A stretch of DNA of 40,738 nucleotides from Clostridia bacterium (GCA_029055875.1 JAIDCJ010000025.1:1-40738); one strand, 5' to 3'. Numbered from the stretch's first letter, positions 7,839-16,076 are shown. The notes: generated from the sequence alone by a model not told the origin. Numbers and translations are program-made.

Positions 7839-8567
7839 CTAAATGATTCTATCTACTACTTCTAAAATATAAGTTTTTCCACTTTCTAAATCAGAAACAT
7901 TACATATTTTATGATAATCATTCTTAAATGTTTGACCGACAATTAAATTCGTTGCATATAGTGAATCTGAACCTATAATTTTACCCGTATCTTTTTCTTT
8001 TAAAACCACTGTACAATATATTCGTTCATTTCCATATGCTCCATCTTCATCATAAGTCTTTTCTCCCTCAAAATTAATATAAATGGAACTATATTCAATT
8101 TGGAACGATAGTTTTGTTAAAATAAATTTAGAATATATATGGTTGCCTGCTTTATATTCATATTTAAATTCTTTGGGCAATGAAACAGATAATTGGATAT
8201 CATATTGAAATTTAGAACATATGCTACAAATTCCTTTGTATCCATACGAATGTCCTTTTGCTGCCACATTTACCACCTCACGTTTTTGACAACGAGAGCA
8301 TTGGCTCGTTTGAAGTCCATTTGTCGTACAAGTTGCTGTATTAGAAATAATTTCATAATTGTGTCCCAAAGCATTCTTTTCTTGTTCAATGGTTATACCG
8401 CAATCACGGCATTGATATGTAACGATACCATTGGCGACACATGTTGTCGTATCTTTTATAAGCATTTTATTTGTATGAGCACATTCATCATTGCACCCAA
8501 CCAAACTGAGACAAACTCCAATACACGAAACTACTGCCAACAATAAAGCCAAAATTCTTTTGTTCAT
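7839..8567 (-). CDS. Lipoprotein with repeated CxxC/GH motifs
   Basis: A 242-residue exported lipoprotein: basic start MNKR, hydrophobic core and lipobox LVGC (Cys about 25). Residues about 29-120 hold three related Cys units (CAHTNK...CRDCG...ALGH, then CTTNG...CSRCQ...AKGH, then GICSICSKF), a repeat type I associate with surface proteins of gut Firmicutes. The C-terminal half (about 125-240) resembles a beta-sandwich with no catalytic signature. The start at 8567 has GGAGAG upstream. It is divergent from an XRE repressor gene, with paired palindromes between them, so it may be that repressor's target. The function of the repeats is unknown to me. Confidence 0.75.
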   Translation of the reverse strand: MNKRILALLLAVVSCIGVCLSLVGCNDECAHTNKMLIKDTTTCVANGIVTYQCRDCGITIEQEKNALGHNYEIISNTATCTTNGLQTSQCSRCQKREVVNVAAKGHSYGYKGICSICSKFQYDIQLSVSLPKEFKYEYKAGNHIYSKFILTKLSFQIEYSSIYINFEGEKTYDEDGAYGNERIYCTVVLKEKDTGKIIGSDSLYATNLIVGQTFKNDYHKICNVSDLESGKTYILEVVDRII

Positions 8568-8623
8568 AACTTCTCTCCAAAAATTTTTATTATTAACGCC
8601 TATAACATTAAAATTTTAACATT

Positions 8624-8675
8624 AACAAAACTACCAAAATGGTAGTTTTGTTTTATTCTACTACCAAAATGGTAA
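8624..8675. promoter_or_regulatory. Twin palindromic operators between lipoprotein and XRE genes
   Basis: The first site (8624-8652) has 13-bp perfect arms (AACAAAACTACCA) around an AAA centre. The second (8661-8675) repeats the core CTACCAAAATGGTA. Their centres are 30 bp apart, about three helical turns, which suits cooperative binding of two repressor dimers. Assignment to the adjacent XRE protein is inference from position. Confidence 0.7.
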
Positions 8676-8689
8676 TATGTCAAGTATAA

Positions 8690-8902
8690 ATGCAAATATT
8701 TCTTGGACAAAGATTAAAAGAATTGCGCGAAGAAATGGGGCTTACGCAAAAGCAATTATCGGAAAAATTAAACATGAACAGTGTTACTTATTTACACTAT
8801 GAAAAAGGTCAACGCGAGCCTTCCCTTTCCGTTCTTGCCGATATGTCGAAATTTTTTGGTGTATCGGTCGATTTTCTATTAGGTTTAACAGATTATAACT
8901 AA
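8690..8902 (+). CDS. Small XRE-family transcriptional repressor
   Basis: A 70-residue protein that is essentially one Cro/C1-type HTH (residues 5-62; MGLTQKQLSEKLNMNSVTYL, then EKGQREPSLSVLADMSKFFGVSVDFLLG) with no extra domain. Such compact proteins act as dimeric repressors of neighbouring genes. No Shine-Dalgarno precedes the ATG at 8690. Weak TAATAT at 8673-8678 could be a -10, giving a leader of only a few nucleotides. It is divergent from the lipoprotein gene and next to two palindromes, so autoregulation plus control of the lipoprotein operon is likely (inference). The segment is AT-rich relative to the window. Confidence 0.87.
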   Translation: MQIFLGQRLKELREEMGLTQKQLSEKLNMNSVTYLHYEKGQREPSLSVLADMSKFFGVSVDFLLGLTDYN

Positions 8903-8918
8903 ATTGCTTCGCATAGAA

Positions 8919-8950
8919 AAAGGACAGACTACTTAGTCTGTCCTTTCTTT
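8919..8950. terminator. Bidirectional terminator between XRE and rubrerythrin genes
   Basis: A 12-bp stem (AAAGGACAGACT) with a 4-nt loop. CTTTTT follows on the plus strand, and on the minus strand the stem is followed by a T-rich stretch (TTCTATG). It serves two convergent genes. Confidence 0.8.
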
Positions 8951-8961
8951 TTCGTATGTAA

Positions 8962-9486
8962 TTATTTGCCGAAATATCTTTTCAACATTCCCTTGAAGCC
9001 TGCGCCGTGGCGAGCCTCGTCCTTCGCCATTTCGTGAACGGTATCGTGAATGGCGTCGTAGCCAAGCTCCTTTGCACGCTTTGCAAGCGCAAGCTTGCCT
9101 GCACATGCGCCCGTTTCAGCCGCCGCGCGAAGTTCCAAATTCTTTTTGGTGGAGTTCGTTACCACTTCGCCGAGAAGCTCTGCAAATTTGCTTGCGTGCT
9201 CTGCTTCTTCATAAGCATAGCGTTTGTACGCTTCCGCGATTTCGGGATAGCCCTCTCTTTCCGCAACGCGTGCCATTGCAAGGTACATACCAACCTCGGT
9301 GCACTCGCCCGCAAAGTTTGCGCGAAGCCCTTCCATCACTTCCTTATCTTCCACAACGCCGTCGCCGACGTGGTGCTCGCAAGCAAAAGCCGTTTCCGAT
9401 ACAGGCTCGAATTTCTTTGCCTTGCAAACGGGGCAAACGTCTACGTCGTCCGCTACGATTTCACCGCATACTGCACATCTCTTCAT
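8962..9486 (-). CDS. Rubrerythrin with N-terminal rubredoxin domain (reverse rubrerythrin type)
   Basis: A 174-residue non-haem iron protein that reduces hydrogen peroxide in anaerobes. The rubredoxin-like domain is at the N-terminus (CAVC, residues 4-7, and CPVC, 18-21). The four-helix diiron domain follows with [29 protein letters not shown] and [11 protein letters not shown] supplying Glu/His ligands. This order is the reverse of classical rubrerythrin, as in the oxygen-inducible clostridial reverse rubrerythrins. The ATG at 9486 has AAGGAG upstream. It is a single-gene unit with its own promoter and terminator. No PerR box was identified. Confidence 0.93.
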   Translation of the reverse strand: MKRCAVCGEIVADDVDVCPVCKAKKFEPVSETAFACEHHVGDGVVEDKEVMEGLRANFAGECTEVGMYLAMARVAEREGYPEIAEAYKRYAYEEAEHASKFAELLGEVVTNSTKKNLELRAAAETGACAGKLALAKRAKELGYDAIHDTVHEMAKDEARHGAGFKGMLKRYFGK

Positions 9487-9522
9487 AAATCTTTATCTCC
9501 TTTTGTTTTAAGAATTTCCCAA

Positions 9523-9551
9523 ATTATATCACACAAAATTGCCAATTTCAA
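9523..9551 (-). promoter_or_regulatory. Rubrerythrin promoter
   Basis: Minus-strand TTGAAA (9546-9551), 17-nt spacer and TATAAT (9523-9528): a near-consensus sigma-A promoter lying just past the end of the HAD gene. Confidence 0.8.
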
Positions 9552-9556
9552 GCATT

Positions 9557-10192
9557 TTAGAGAAATTTTTCCAGCTCTTTTACGCTTGACGCAAACCGCG
9601 TTGCGCCCGCCTTTTCAAGCTGCTGACGCGTGCGGTATCCCCACAGCACGGATACCCCTTTCATGCCCGCGTTGATTGCCGTCTGCGCGTCCGTTTCGCC
9701 GTCGCCGACGAACACGCACTCCGCAGGCGAAACCCGAAGCGTTAATGCCGCATAGCGTGCAAGCGTAGGATCGGGCTTGCAAGGAAAATCGCCGCTGTCG
9801 CCGCCCACAAAATCGAACGTGTCCCCGAAGAACTGCTTCACGCATTCCTCGGTTGCCTCCTGCGGTTTATTGGTGATAATTGCAACCTTTACGCCCTTTG
9901 CCTTCAAGCGGGTGACGAGCTCCGTCATGCCCTCGTACACGTAGGTGCGCTCGTTCGCGCAAGCGGCGTACACCTTCTTGAAGTCCTCGAAAAATTCTTC
10001 GATATTCGTAGCGTAATCGGGAAGCGCACGCTCCACAAGGCGGTATGCGCCCTCGCCGATATATGCACGGGCTTCGTCTACCGTGATTTCGGGATAGGAA
10101 TATTTTTTCAGCGTTTCGTTGAGTACGAAACGGATATCGGGCAGCGTATTGAGCAGCGTGCCGTCTAAATCGAATAAAACTGCTTTAACCAA
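9557..10192 (-). CDS. HAD-family phosphatase, phosphoglycolate phosphatase-like
   Basis: A 211-residue haloacid dehalogenase hydrolase. Motif I VLFDLDGTLLNT holds the nucleophilic Asp, motif II is IITNK, motif III Lys is in the GDFPCKPDP segment and motif IV is VFVGDGETDAQTA. The helical cap between motifs I and II is of the Gph/PGMB type, so the substrate is a small phosphate ester such as phosphoglycolate. The frame is open further upstream, but I choose TTG at 10192: motif I begins six codons later and AGAGGT lies upstream at proper spacing. It follows argS by 56 nt in the same direction and may be co-transcribed. Confidence 0.85.
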   Translation of the reverse strand: MVKAVLFDLDGTLLNTLPDIRFVLNETLKKYSYPEITVDEARAYIGEGAYRLVERALPDYATNIEEFFEDFKKVYAACANERTYVYEGMTELVTRLKAKGVKVAIITNKPQEATEECVKQFFGDTFDFVGGDSGDFPCKPDPTLARYAALTLRVSPAECVFVGDGETDAQTAINAGMKGVSVLWGYRTRQQLEKAGATRFASSVKELEKFL

Positions 10193-10216
10193 AAATTTAC
10201 CTCTTTTATAAATGGG

Positions 10217-10239
10217 ATTCTTCGGCTTCGCCTCAGAAT
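10217..10239. repeat. Palindromic intergenic element between argS and the HAD gene
   Basis: An imperfect hairpin ATTCT-tc-GGC-ttc-GCC-tc-AGAAT followed by GACGGGG. I recall similar ATTCTTCG...CAGAATGAC palindromes as common dispersed intergenic repeats in many bacteria, but no second copy was noticed in this window. It could also cap the argS mRNA. Confidence 0.4.
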
Positions 10240-10248
10240 GACGGGGCT

Positions 10249-11934
10249 TTACATTTTCTCGGGAACGCCGATGCCGATGAGACCGAGCGCGTTTTTCAGC
10301 GTTATAAGCGTTGCCTCGGTGAGAAGCAAGCGGTATTCCCGCGTCCCCTCCTCCGCCTGTAGTATTTTGCAATCGAGATAGAATTTATTAAACTTCTGCG
10401 CGGTATCAACGCAGTAGCGTGCAACAAAGCTGGGCTCGTACGCGTTCGCCGCCGCCTGCACGGTATCGGGGAAAGCGGCAAGCGCTTTCAAAAGCTCGAA
10501 TTCTGCGGCGCAGGGCTGTAAGTCCGCATACGCGGGTTTGTACCCCGCCGCTTCCGCCTTTGCAAGCACCGAAGCCGCTCTTGCGCAGGTGTACTGAACG
10601 TACACGCTCGTTTCGCCCTCGAAATTGAGCGCCTTGTCGTAAGAAAATACGATATCCTTTATCTTATTATTATAGAGTGCGCCGAATATCACCGCGCCGA
10701 TGCCGACCTTCTCGGCAACCGCTTCTTTGTTTTCAAGTGCAGGATTCTTCTCGTCGATAATGCGGTACGCCTTTTCCACGCACTTGTTAATAACGTCTTC
10801 CAGCCACACCACCTTGCCCTTGCGGGTAGACATTGCGCCGTCTTCAAGTGACACCATGCCGTAAGCGACGTGCACTAAATCCTTCGACCATTCTTTGCCC
10901 ATGAGCTCCAACACCTTGAACACCTGTTTGAAGTGCAGGTTCTGCTGATAGGCAACGACGTATAAACACTTCTCGAAATCGTAAGTATTCTTGCGGTAAA
11001 TGGCAGCGGCAAGATCGCGCGTGGCGTACAGCGACGCGCCGTCCGAACGAAGGATCAAACAGGGTGACATACCGTAGGGCTCCAAGTCCACGATCTGCGC
11101 GCCCTGACTTTCTTTCAAGAGCCCCTTTTCGCGCAGTTCGTCCACGACGGGCTGCATTTTATCGGTATAGAACCGCTCGCCGAGATAGCTGTCGAACTTG
11201 ATATGCAGTTTTTCGTAAATGGTTTCCACGTAGGCAAGCGTGATTTTCTTGAACCACTCGAAGAGCTCGTTCGCCTCTTTATCGCCGTTTTCAATCAGGC
11301 GAAAATACTCGCGCGCTTCCTTTTCCATTGCCTCGTCTGCTTCGTTCGTGAAACGGACATACAGTTCGTTGATGGCGTGAATGCCGCCCTTCTCGACTTC
11401 GGCTTTGTTGCCCCAGCGTTTATAAGCCGAAATGAGCTTGCCGAACTGCGTGCCGTAATCGCCCAAATGGTTGATGCCCACAGCCTTGTAGCCGAGGAAG
11501 TTGAAAATACGGTACAGCGCACCGCCGAGCACGGTGGTGGATAAATGCCCGATATGGAAGGGCTTTGCGATATTCACCGAGGAATAGTCAAGGCAGATAA
11601 CCTTGCCGCCGCCCGTTTTCGACGAGCCGTATTTTTCGCCCTCTTTTTTGATTTTGCCGAGCGTCTCTTTCGCAAGCCCCTTGCGGTTGACTTTGAAATT
11701 CAAATACCCGTTCACCGCGGAAACTTCGGAAATAACCTCGTCCGCCTTGTAAGCCCCTGCAAGCTCCTCGGCAATCTGCACGGGGCTCTTTCTCATAATT
11801 TTGGCGAACTTAAAGCAGGGAAGCGCGTAGTCCCCCATTTCGGTGTTGGGGGGAACGGCAACCGCCTCCGCGATTTCGTCCTCGGAAATTCCTTCGATTT
11901 TCAGCTGTTTTGCAACGTAACGCTTGTAGTCCAT
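10249..11934 (-). CDS. argS: Arginyl-tRNA synthetase
   Basis: A 561-residue class I aminoacyl-tRNA synthetase charging tRNA-Arg. Seen: the N-terminal Add-1 domain (about 1-90), the HIGH signature within NIAKPFHIGHLSTTVLGG (about 124-141), the KMSKS-equivalent MSTRKGKVVWLED (about 370) and the C-terminal DALR anticodon-binding helix bundle with the TCARAASVL helix. Normal length. The ATG at 11934 has AAGGA upstream. It is divergent from ychF, with back-to-back promoters in the gap. Confidence 0.97.
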   Translation of the reverse strand: MDYKRYVAKQLKIEGISEDEIAEAVAVPPNTEMGDYALPCFKFAKIMRKSPVQIAEELAGAYKADEVISEVSAVNGYLNFKVNRKGLAKETLGKIKKEGEKYGSSKTGGGKVICLDYSSVNIAKPFHIGHLSTTVLGGALYRIFNFLGYKAVGINHLGDYGTQFGKLISAYKRWGNKAEVEKGGIHAINELYVRFTNEADEAMEKEAREYFRLIENGDKEANELFEWFKKITLAYVETIYEKLHIKFDSYLGERFYTDKMQPVVDELREKGLLKESQGAQIVDLEPYGMSPCLILRSDGASLYATRDLAAAIYRKNTYDFEKCLYVVAYQQNLHFKQVFKVLELMGKEWSKDLVHVAYGMVSLEDGAMSTRKGKVVWLEDVINKCVEKAYRIIDEKNPALENKEAVAEKVGIGAVIFGALYNNKIKDIVFSYDKALNFEGETSVYVQYTCARAASVLAKAEAAGYKPAYADLQPCAAEFELLKALAAFPDTVQAAANAYEPSFVARYCVDTAQKFNKFYLDCKILQAEEGTREYRLLLTEATLITLKNALGLIGIGVPEKM

Positions 11935-11965
11935 ATCTTATTCCTTGAATGTAATTTCAACCACA

Positions 11966-11994
11966 ATTCTAACACAAATTTTTCCAAATAGCAA
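11966..11994 (-). promoter_or_regulatory. argS promoter
   Basis: Minus-strand TTGCTA (11989-11994), 17-nt spacer, TAGAAT (11966-11971). The -10 matches 5 of 6 and the -35 matches 4 of 6. No T-box specifier or antiterminator fits in the short leader. Confidence 0.55.
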
Positions 11995-12003
11995 ACGAAA
12001 GAC

Positions 12004-12032
12004 TTGCCGATTTTCCCGATTTCATATATAAT
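12004..12032 (+). promoter_or_regulatory. ychF promoter
   Basis: TTGCCG (12004-12009), 17-nt spacer, TATAAT (12027-12032), followed by an AAGGAG ribosome site at 12043-12048. Confidence 0.75.
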
Positions 12033-12056
12033 GAAAGCATTCAAGGAGAACGATTT

Positions 12057-13157
12057 ATGAAACTCGGAGTTGTGGGACTTCCCAACGTGGGAAAATCTAC
12101 CCTGTTCAATGCAATTACGCACGCGGGCGCGGAGGCGGCGAATTACCCCTTCTGCACCATCGAGCCCAACGTGGGCGTGGTAGCAGTGCCCGACGAGCGG
12201 CTCGATAAGCTTGCCGCACTCTATAACAGTAAAAAAGTGACGCCCGCCGTGATTGAATTCGTGGACATTGCGGGGCTCGTAAAGGGCGCAAGCCGCGGCG
12301 AGGGCCTCGGAAACAAGTTCCTTTCCCATATCCGTGAGGTAGACGCTATCGTGCACGTGGTGCGCTGCTTCGAGGACGAGAACGTAACGCACGTGGAAAG
12401 CTCGGTAGATCCCGTGCGCGATATCGAAACGATTACCTTAGAGCTCATTCTCTCGGATATCGAAGCGGTTCAAAAGCGCATGGATAGAATTAAAAACGCG
12501 GCGCGCGGCGGCGCGGATAAAGCGGCGGCAGCGGAGTTCGCATTTTTAACCCGCCTTTCGGAGCACCTTGAAAAAGAGCTTCCTGCAAACTGCTTCCCCC
12601 TCTCGGACGAGGAACAGCCGCTCATGGACAATTTGTTCCTGCTCTCAAGTAAGCCCGTTATCTACTGCGCGAACATTTCCGAAAAGGACATGGGCGCGGG
12701 CGAGGAAGAAATTCCCCTCGTTCTCAAAGTAAAAGAGTACGCCGCGAAGCATAACGCGGGCGTGATTGTGGTATGCGCCAAGACGGAAGAAGAGCTCTCC
12801 CAAATGGAAGAGGAGGATAGAGCGCTCTTCCTCGAAGAGTTCGGGCTCAAAGAGAGCGGACTTAGTAAGCTTATTAAGGCTTCCTATTCCCTGCTCGGGC
12901 TTATCTCCTACCTCACCGCAGGCGAGAAGGAAACCCGCGCCTGGACGATTGTAAAGGGCACGAAGGCACCGCAGGCGGCGGGAAAGATTCACACCGATTT
13001 CGAGAAAGGCTTTATCCGTGCCGAAGTGGTGGAATGGGAAATCCTCTTAGAGTGCGGCGGACTTACGGGCGCGCGCGAAAAAGGCAAGGTGCGCTCGGAG
13101 GGCAAGGAATACGTCATGAAAGACGGCGACGTCGTGCTCTTCCGCTTTAACGTTTAA
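12057..13157 (+). CDS. ychF: Redox-regulated OBG-type ATPase/GTPase YchF
   Basis: A 366-residue universally conserved P-loop protein of the Obg family that binds ATP and associates with ribosomes. Seen: the G1 loop [13 protein letters not shown] (6-18), switch-region [34 protein letters not shown] (G3 area), a coiled-coil insertion (about 130-190) and the C-terminal TGS domain ([24 protein letters not shown] onward). Normal length. The ATG at 12057 has an AAGGAG site with 8-nt spacing. Monocistronic, ended by a strong terminator. Confidence 0.97.
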   Translation: MKLGVVGLPNVGKSTLFNAITHAGAEAANYPFCTIEPNVGVVAVPDERLDKLAALYNSKKVTPAVIEFVDIAGLVKGASRGEGLGNKFLSHIREVDAIVHVVRCFEDENVTHVESSVDPVRDIETITLELILSDIEAVQKRMDRIKNAARGGADKAAAAEFAFLTRLSEHLEKELPANCFPLSDEEQPLMDNLFLLSSKPVIYCANISEKDMGAGEEEIPLVLKVKEYAAKHNAGVIVVCAKTEEELSQMEEEDRALFLEEFGLKESGLSKLIKASYSLLGLISYLTAGEKETRAWTIVKGTKAPQAAGKIHTDFEKGFIRAEVVEWEILLECGGLTGAREKGKVRSEGKEYVMKDGDVVLFRFNV

Positions 13158-13170
13158 TCAACACAAACAA

Positions 13171-13200
13171 AGCTCCCGCTTCATAGCGGGAGCTTTTTAT
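13171..13200 (+). terminator. Terminator after ychF
   Basis: A perfect 10-bp stem (AGCTCCCGCT, loop TCAT) followed by TTTTTAT. It lies between convergent ychF and the Wzz-like gene. Confidence 0.9.
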
Positions 13201-13209
13201 TTGGAAAAA

Positions 13210-14601
13210 TTATTCCTTTTTCTTTTTGGGCTTCGAGGTTTTCTTTTTGGGTTTTTCCTCTTGCGCCTCGGCGGACGTCGGTTCTTCGGGTTTCACTTCC
13301 TCGGGCGTTGCTTCTTCCACTTCCTGCAATTCCTCCGTGTGAGGCTCTTCCAGCATCTGCGTTTCTTCCGGCGCGGCTACCTCGTGCAGTTCCTGCTCTT
13401 CGGAGGCCTTTGCCGCAGCCCCTTTGCGCTTGCGGGAAATATCCAACGCGCAGAACACAAAGCTTGCAAGCACGAACACAACGATGAACACCAAAGCCGC
13501 GTAGACGAACATATTTGCGCCGCCCGTCACAAGGACGCTGCTTTGCTCAAAGTTGAACTTCGTGGTGCTCTTGTAGAGCTCGGTAATTATCGTGTTCAGC
13601 GTATCCGTCTGCGTATCGATTGCCGTTTTCAGTTCGGCAAGCTTTGACGCAAATAAACCGTCATTGATAAACTGACCCGTTTCCCCCGTATAGCCGAACA
13701 CGGGGTAAGTCCGTTCGAGTTCCGTTTCGATATTGGAATTGCGGACGGTATATTCCACAATTTTTTGGTGATATGCGTCCAGCGTCTCGTCGGACTCGGT
13801 GGAGCTTTCGGGTTTCACCTCCTCCAACCGTTCAATCGCCTTCTTGTTCTTCTCCAATTCGTTTTCCCAATCGAATATCTGAATCATTTTATCGATATTC
13901 ACCGCGGCGGCTTCATAGTAGCAGGCTTCAAGCGTCTTTGTCTTGCTCTCCTCGCCCTCGCCGAAGGTATGGGTGAAATTTCTGTAATAACCGAGATAGC
14001 GCGAATAGGTGCTAAGAATATCGCTTTGACGCGTTTTGAGAATATCGAGCTTCTTCTCGGTCGTATCGGCGGTATCGTAATTCAAAAGCTTGGAATAGCA
14101 ATCCTTCCGCTGTGCGTTCTCGATGACTGCCTTTCCGCTCACGTTGCAAACGGCTTTCAAAAACTCGGTTGCCTGTTCTTTATCCTTAAAACAGCTTGAA
14201 GCGGCCGTAATCGTATAAACGTTGCTTGAGGTTGCAGAAATGGAAATCTTTTTCTTGCTCACCATCTTTTCCGTATCGATGCTTTCAAACGCTTCTTTGT
14301 CCGTTTCCTTTGCCGCATTCAAACGGTCGGTATAGATAACGGATTCGATGCGGAAAGCGGTACCGTCGGGGTACTGCAAATTATTGGTTGTATTTCCGTC
14401 TTTATCGACGGCGTACTGATAGGGATATTCAAATGTGAATGAAAGCTGATAGTTGCGCTTAGACGGGCTGACGGAATATTGCACGAAAATTCCGCAAGCA
14501 ATGGCGGCAATCAGCGAAACCACGAGAATCCAAATAATATGCTTCCAGATGATTGAAAGTATCTCGCCGATTCTCAGTTCGTCCTGTTGTTGTTCTTCCA
14601 T
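13210..14601 (-). CDS. Wzz/chain-length-determinant-like membrane protein
   Basis: A 463-residue protein with an N-terminal Wzz-type segment (RIGEILSIIWKHIIWILVV...), a first span at about 22-42, a long extracytoplasmic region (about 45-370) with heptad-like helices (for example EKNKKAIERLEEV), a second span at about 371-396 and a cytoplasmic tail rich in Glu and Pro ending in a Lys cluster. This topology matches polysaccharide co-polymerases that set polymer length, but no Tyr-kinase half or glycan genes are adjacent, so the role is uncertain. I place the start at ATG 14601 (CGGAG upstream) rather than an in-frame ATG at 14640, which overlaps the -10 box. Confidence 0.75.
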   Translation of the reverse strand: MEEQQQDELRIGEILSIIWKHIIWILVVSLIAAIACGIFVQYSVSPSKRNYQLSFTFEYPYQYAVDKDGNTTNNLQYPDGTAFRIESVIYTDRLNAAKETDKEAFESIDTEKMVSKKKISISATSSNVYTITAASSCFKDKEQATEFLKAVCNVSGKAVIENAQRKDCYSKLLNYDTADTTEKKLDILKTRQSDILSTYSRYLGYYRNFTHTFGEGEESKTKTLEACYYEAAAVNIDKMIQIFDWENELEKNKKAIERLEEVKPESSTESDETLDAYHQKIVEYTVRNSNIETELERTYPVFGYTGETGQFINDGLFASKLAELKTAIDTQTDTLNTIITELYKSTTKFNFEQSSVLVTGGANMFVYAALVFIVVFVLASFVFCALDISRKRKGAAAKASEEQELHEVAAPEETQMLEEPHTEELQEVEEATPEEVKPEEPTSAEAQEEKPKKKTSKPKKKKE

Positions 14602-14630
14602 ATATTTCTCCGTTTCAAATAATCGAATTG

Positions 14631-14659
14631 AGTATAACATGCGGAAAGGTGCATGTCAA
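14631..14659 (-). promoter_or_regulatory. Promoter of the Wzz-like gene
   Basis: Minus-strand TTGACA (14654-14659), 17-nt spacer, TATACT (14631-14636): near-consensus. Confidence 0.85.
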
Positions 14660-14681
14660 ATTTTTCACGCACGTTTTTCCG

Positions 14682-14713
14682 AAAAAAGGCTTCCCCTTTT
14701 GAGAGAAGCCTTT
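14682..14713 (-). terminator. Terminator of the coat-type gene cluster
   Basis: Minus-strand stem AAAGGCTTC/GAAGCCTTT with an 11-nt loop, followed by TTTTTTCGG. It lies just past the 46-residue gene. Confidence 0.8.
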
Positions 14714-14717
14714 GCTT

Positions 14718-14858
14718 TTACGATTGTCCCGTAGAGATAATGTCTTCTTCGTCCGCGTCTGCGGCGTCGGGAAGAATCATGCAATAGCGCGGATTGTGCG
14801 CGTATTCTCCGTCCACGAGACTGCTGTTTTTTTCTTTCTTTTTTTTCTTATCGGGCAT
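14718..14858 (-). CDS. 46-residue Lys-rich/acidic small protein
   Basis: A short ORF starting at ATG 14858 with a strong GGAGGG ribosome site 7 nt upstream, which is the main support for it being real. The N-terminus is very basic (MPDKKKKKEK) and the C-terminus acidic (DAADADEED). No known domain. It is last in a same-strand cluster with two CotF-like genes and just before a terminator, so a spore-related role is possible but unproven. The frame extends upstream to 14921 but without a ribosome site. Confidence 0.6.
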   Translation of the reverse strand: MPDKKKKKEKNSSLVDGEYAHNPRYCMILPDAADADEEDIISTGQS

Positions 14859-14914
14859 TACTTTTCCCTCCGAAATGAGTATGTGCAAAATTCTGAAATC
14901 GATACTGCGAAGCT

Positions 14915-15208
14915 TTAACACGCTTTAATTTCTTTGAGCACCTTTTTATAGGTTCCCGCAGTTTCCTCCAAGAGCTTGGTTTCGGCGGGCTCGACTTCGT
15001 AATACCCGCGCGCGAGCATCTGCTCGAACACCGTAAACTGCGTATCTGCATGCGCGGTGAAGTTTTTGAGAATTTCCTTGCGGAAGGGCTTGCAGCTTCC
15101 CTCGGTGAGCGCCGCGTTGTAATAGGTCATGAGCAGTTTTTCAATATCGAGCATGTCCTGAAGCGCGTCCTTTTCCGAGAGCGTAATATCCTTTTTTGAA
15201 GTTTTCAT
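14915..15208 (-). CDS. CotF-like spore coat protein
   Basis: A 97-residue all-helical protein resembling the spore coat CotF family: DALQDMLDIEKLLMTYYNAALTE (about 14-36), then FRKEILKNFTAHADTQFTVFEQMLARGYYEVEPAE. The pattern of a two-helix ferritin-like unit followed by GYY is typical. It likely sits in the coat or is expressed during sporulation. The ATG overlaps the preceding gene by 4 nt (ATGA), so the two are translationally coupled. No sporulation promoter was identified with confidence. Confidence 0.75.
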   Translation of the reverse strand: MKTSKKDITLSEKDALQDMLDIEKLLMTYYNAALTEGSCKPFRKEILKNFTAHADTQFTVFEQMLARGYYEVEPAETKLLEETAGTYKKVLKEIKAC

Positions 15209-15399
15209 TTACTGCCTCCTATCATCTGGTAAAGCGCTTGAAACCGCGCGGCGTGTGCCTGCGAAATTCGCTCCATCTCCTCCGCCAAGGCTACGTCCGT
15301 GAGCGTATTGGCGTAAACCCGCGCCTTCTTGCACGCCATTTCCTCTCCCGTAAGTAAATGACTGAGCACGTCTAAATCTTTTGCCGTAAGATTCATCAT
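15205..15399 (-). CDS. Small coat-associated ferritin-like helical protein
   Basis: A 64-residue helical hairpin protein (LTAKDLDVLSHLLTGEEMACKKA, then ALAEEMERISQAHAARFQALYQMIG) of the kind that accompanies CotF-like proteins in Clostridia. The Glu and His positions recall a ferritin-like fold, but too few ligands are present for a diiron centre. The ATG at 15399 lies 10 nt after GGAGGAGG, and a second ATG follows immediately. It lies 46 nt downstream of nth and could be read through from it, since no clear promoter is visible in the gap. Confidence 0.65.
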   Translation of the reverse strand: MMNLTAKDLDVLSHLLTGEEMACKKARVYANTLTDVALAEEMERISQAHAARFQALYQMIGGSK

Positions 15400-15445
15400 A
15401 TGAAAAAAACCTCCTCCGCCCTTTTATTGACGAAGGAGTTATCTT

Positions 15446-16069
15446 TTATTCGCTCGGCGCATTTTTACACAAACACTTAAGCGTACATTCCTTGCACGCA
15501 GGTCTTTGGGAATGGCACACTTTTCTTCCGTGCCAGATGAGGTAGTGGTGCGCCTTCGACCATTCCGATTTGGGAATGGCCTTCATTAATCCCTCTTCCA
15601 CCTTTTCGGGCGTGTTGCCCTCGGCAAGTCCCAAACGGTTGGAAACGCGGAACACGTGCGTATCCACGGCAATCGCGTCGCCGCCGAACGCCACCGCGTA
15701 CACCACGTTCGCCGTCTTGCGCCCGACGCCCGCAAGCGTGCGGAGCTCTTCCAAAGAATCGGGCACTTCCCCGCCGTAGCGCGTGATAATATCCCGCGAG
15801 GCGGAAAGAATGTGCTTTGCCTTGTTATGGTAAAACCCGCACGAAAAGATATACCGCTCCAACTCTTCCTGCGAGAGCGTAAGCATCCTTTCGGGCGTAT
15901 CGTACTTTTCAAAGAGTACTTCCGTCACCTTGTTCACGCGCTCGTCCGTGCACTGCGCCGAGAGCACCACTGCAACTAACAGCTCGTAGGGGGAGCGGAA
16001 ATGTAGTGCGGGCTTGGCGTCCGGATACAGCCGCGCAAGCTCCCTTAAAATTTCGTCGTTTCGTTCCAT
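15446..16069 (-). CDS. nth: Endonuclease III (DNA glycosylase/AP lyase)
   Basis: A 207-residue base-excision-repair enzyme removing oxidised pyrimidines. Seen: the helix-hairpin-helix LAGVGRKTANVVYAVAFGG with the catalytic Lys, the catalytic Asp in AVDTHVFRVSNRLGL, and the C-terminal 4Fe-4S motif with the expected C-x6-C-x2-C-x5-C spacing. The start is ATG 16069. The frame is open to 16114, but a TTGATT-N17-TATAAT promoter ends 7 nt before 16069 and there is no ribosome site, so the mRNA is probably leaderless. Confidence 0.95.
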   Translation of the reverse strand: MERNDEILRELARLYPDAKPALHFRSPYELLVAVVLSAQCTDERVNKVTEVLFEKYDTPERMLTLSQEELERYIFSCGFYHNKAKHILSASRDIITRYGGEVPDSLEELRTLAGVGRKTANVVYAVAFGGDAIAVDTHVFRVSNRLGLAEGNTPEKVEEGLMKAIPKSEWSKAHHYLIWHGRKVCHSQRPACKECTLKCLCKNAPSE

Positions 16070-16076
16070 AGCGGAT

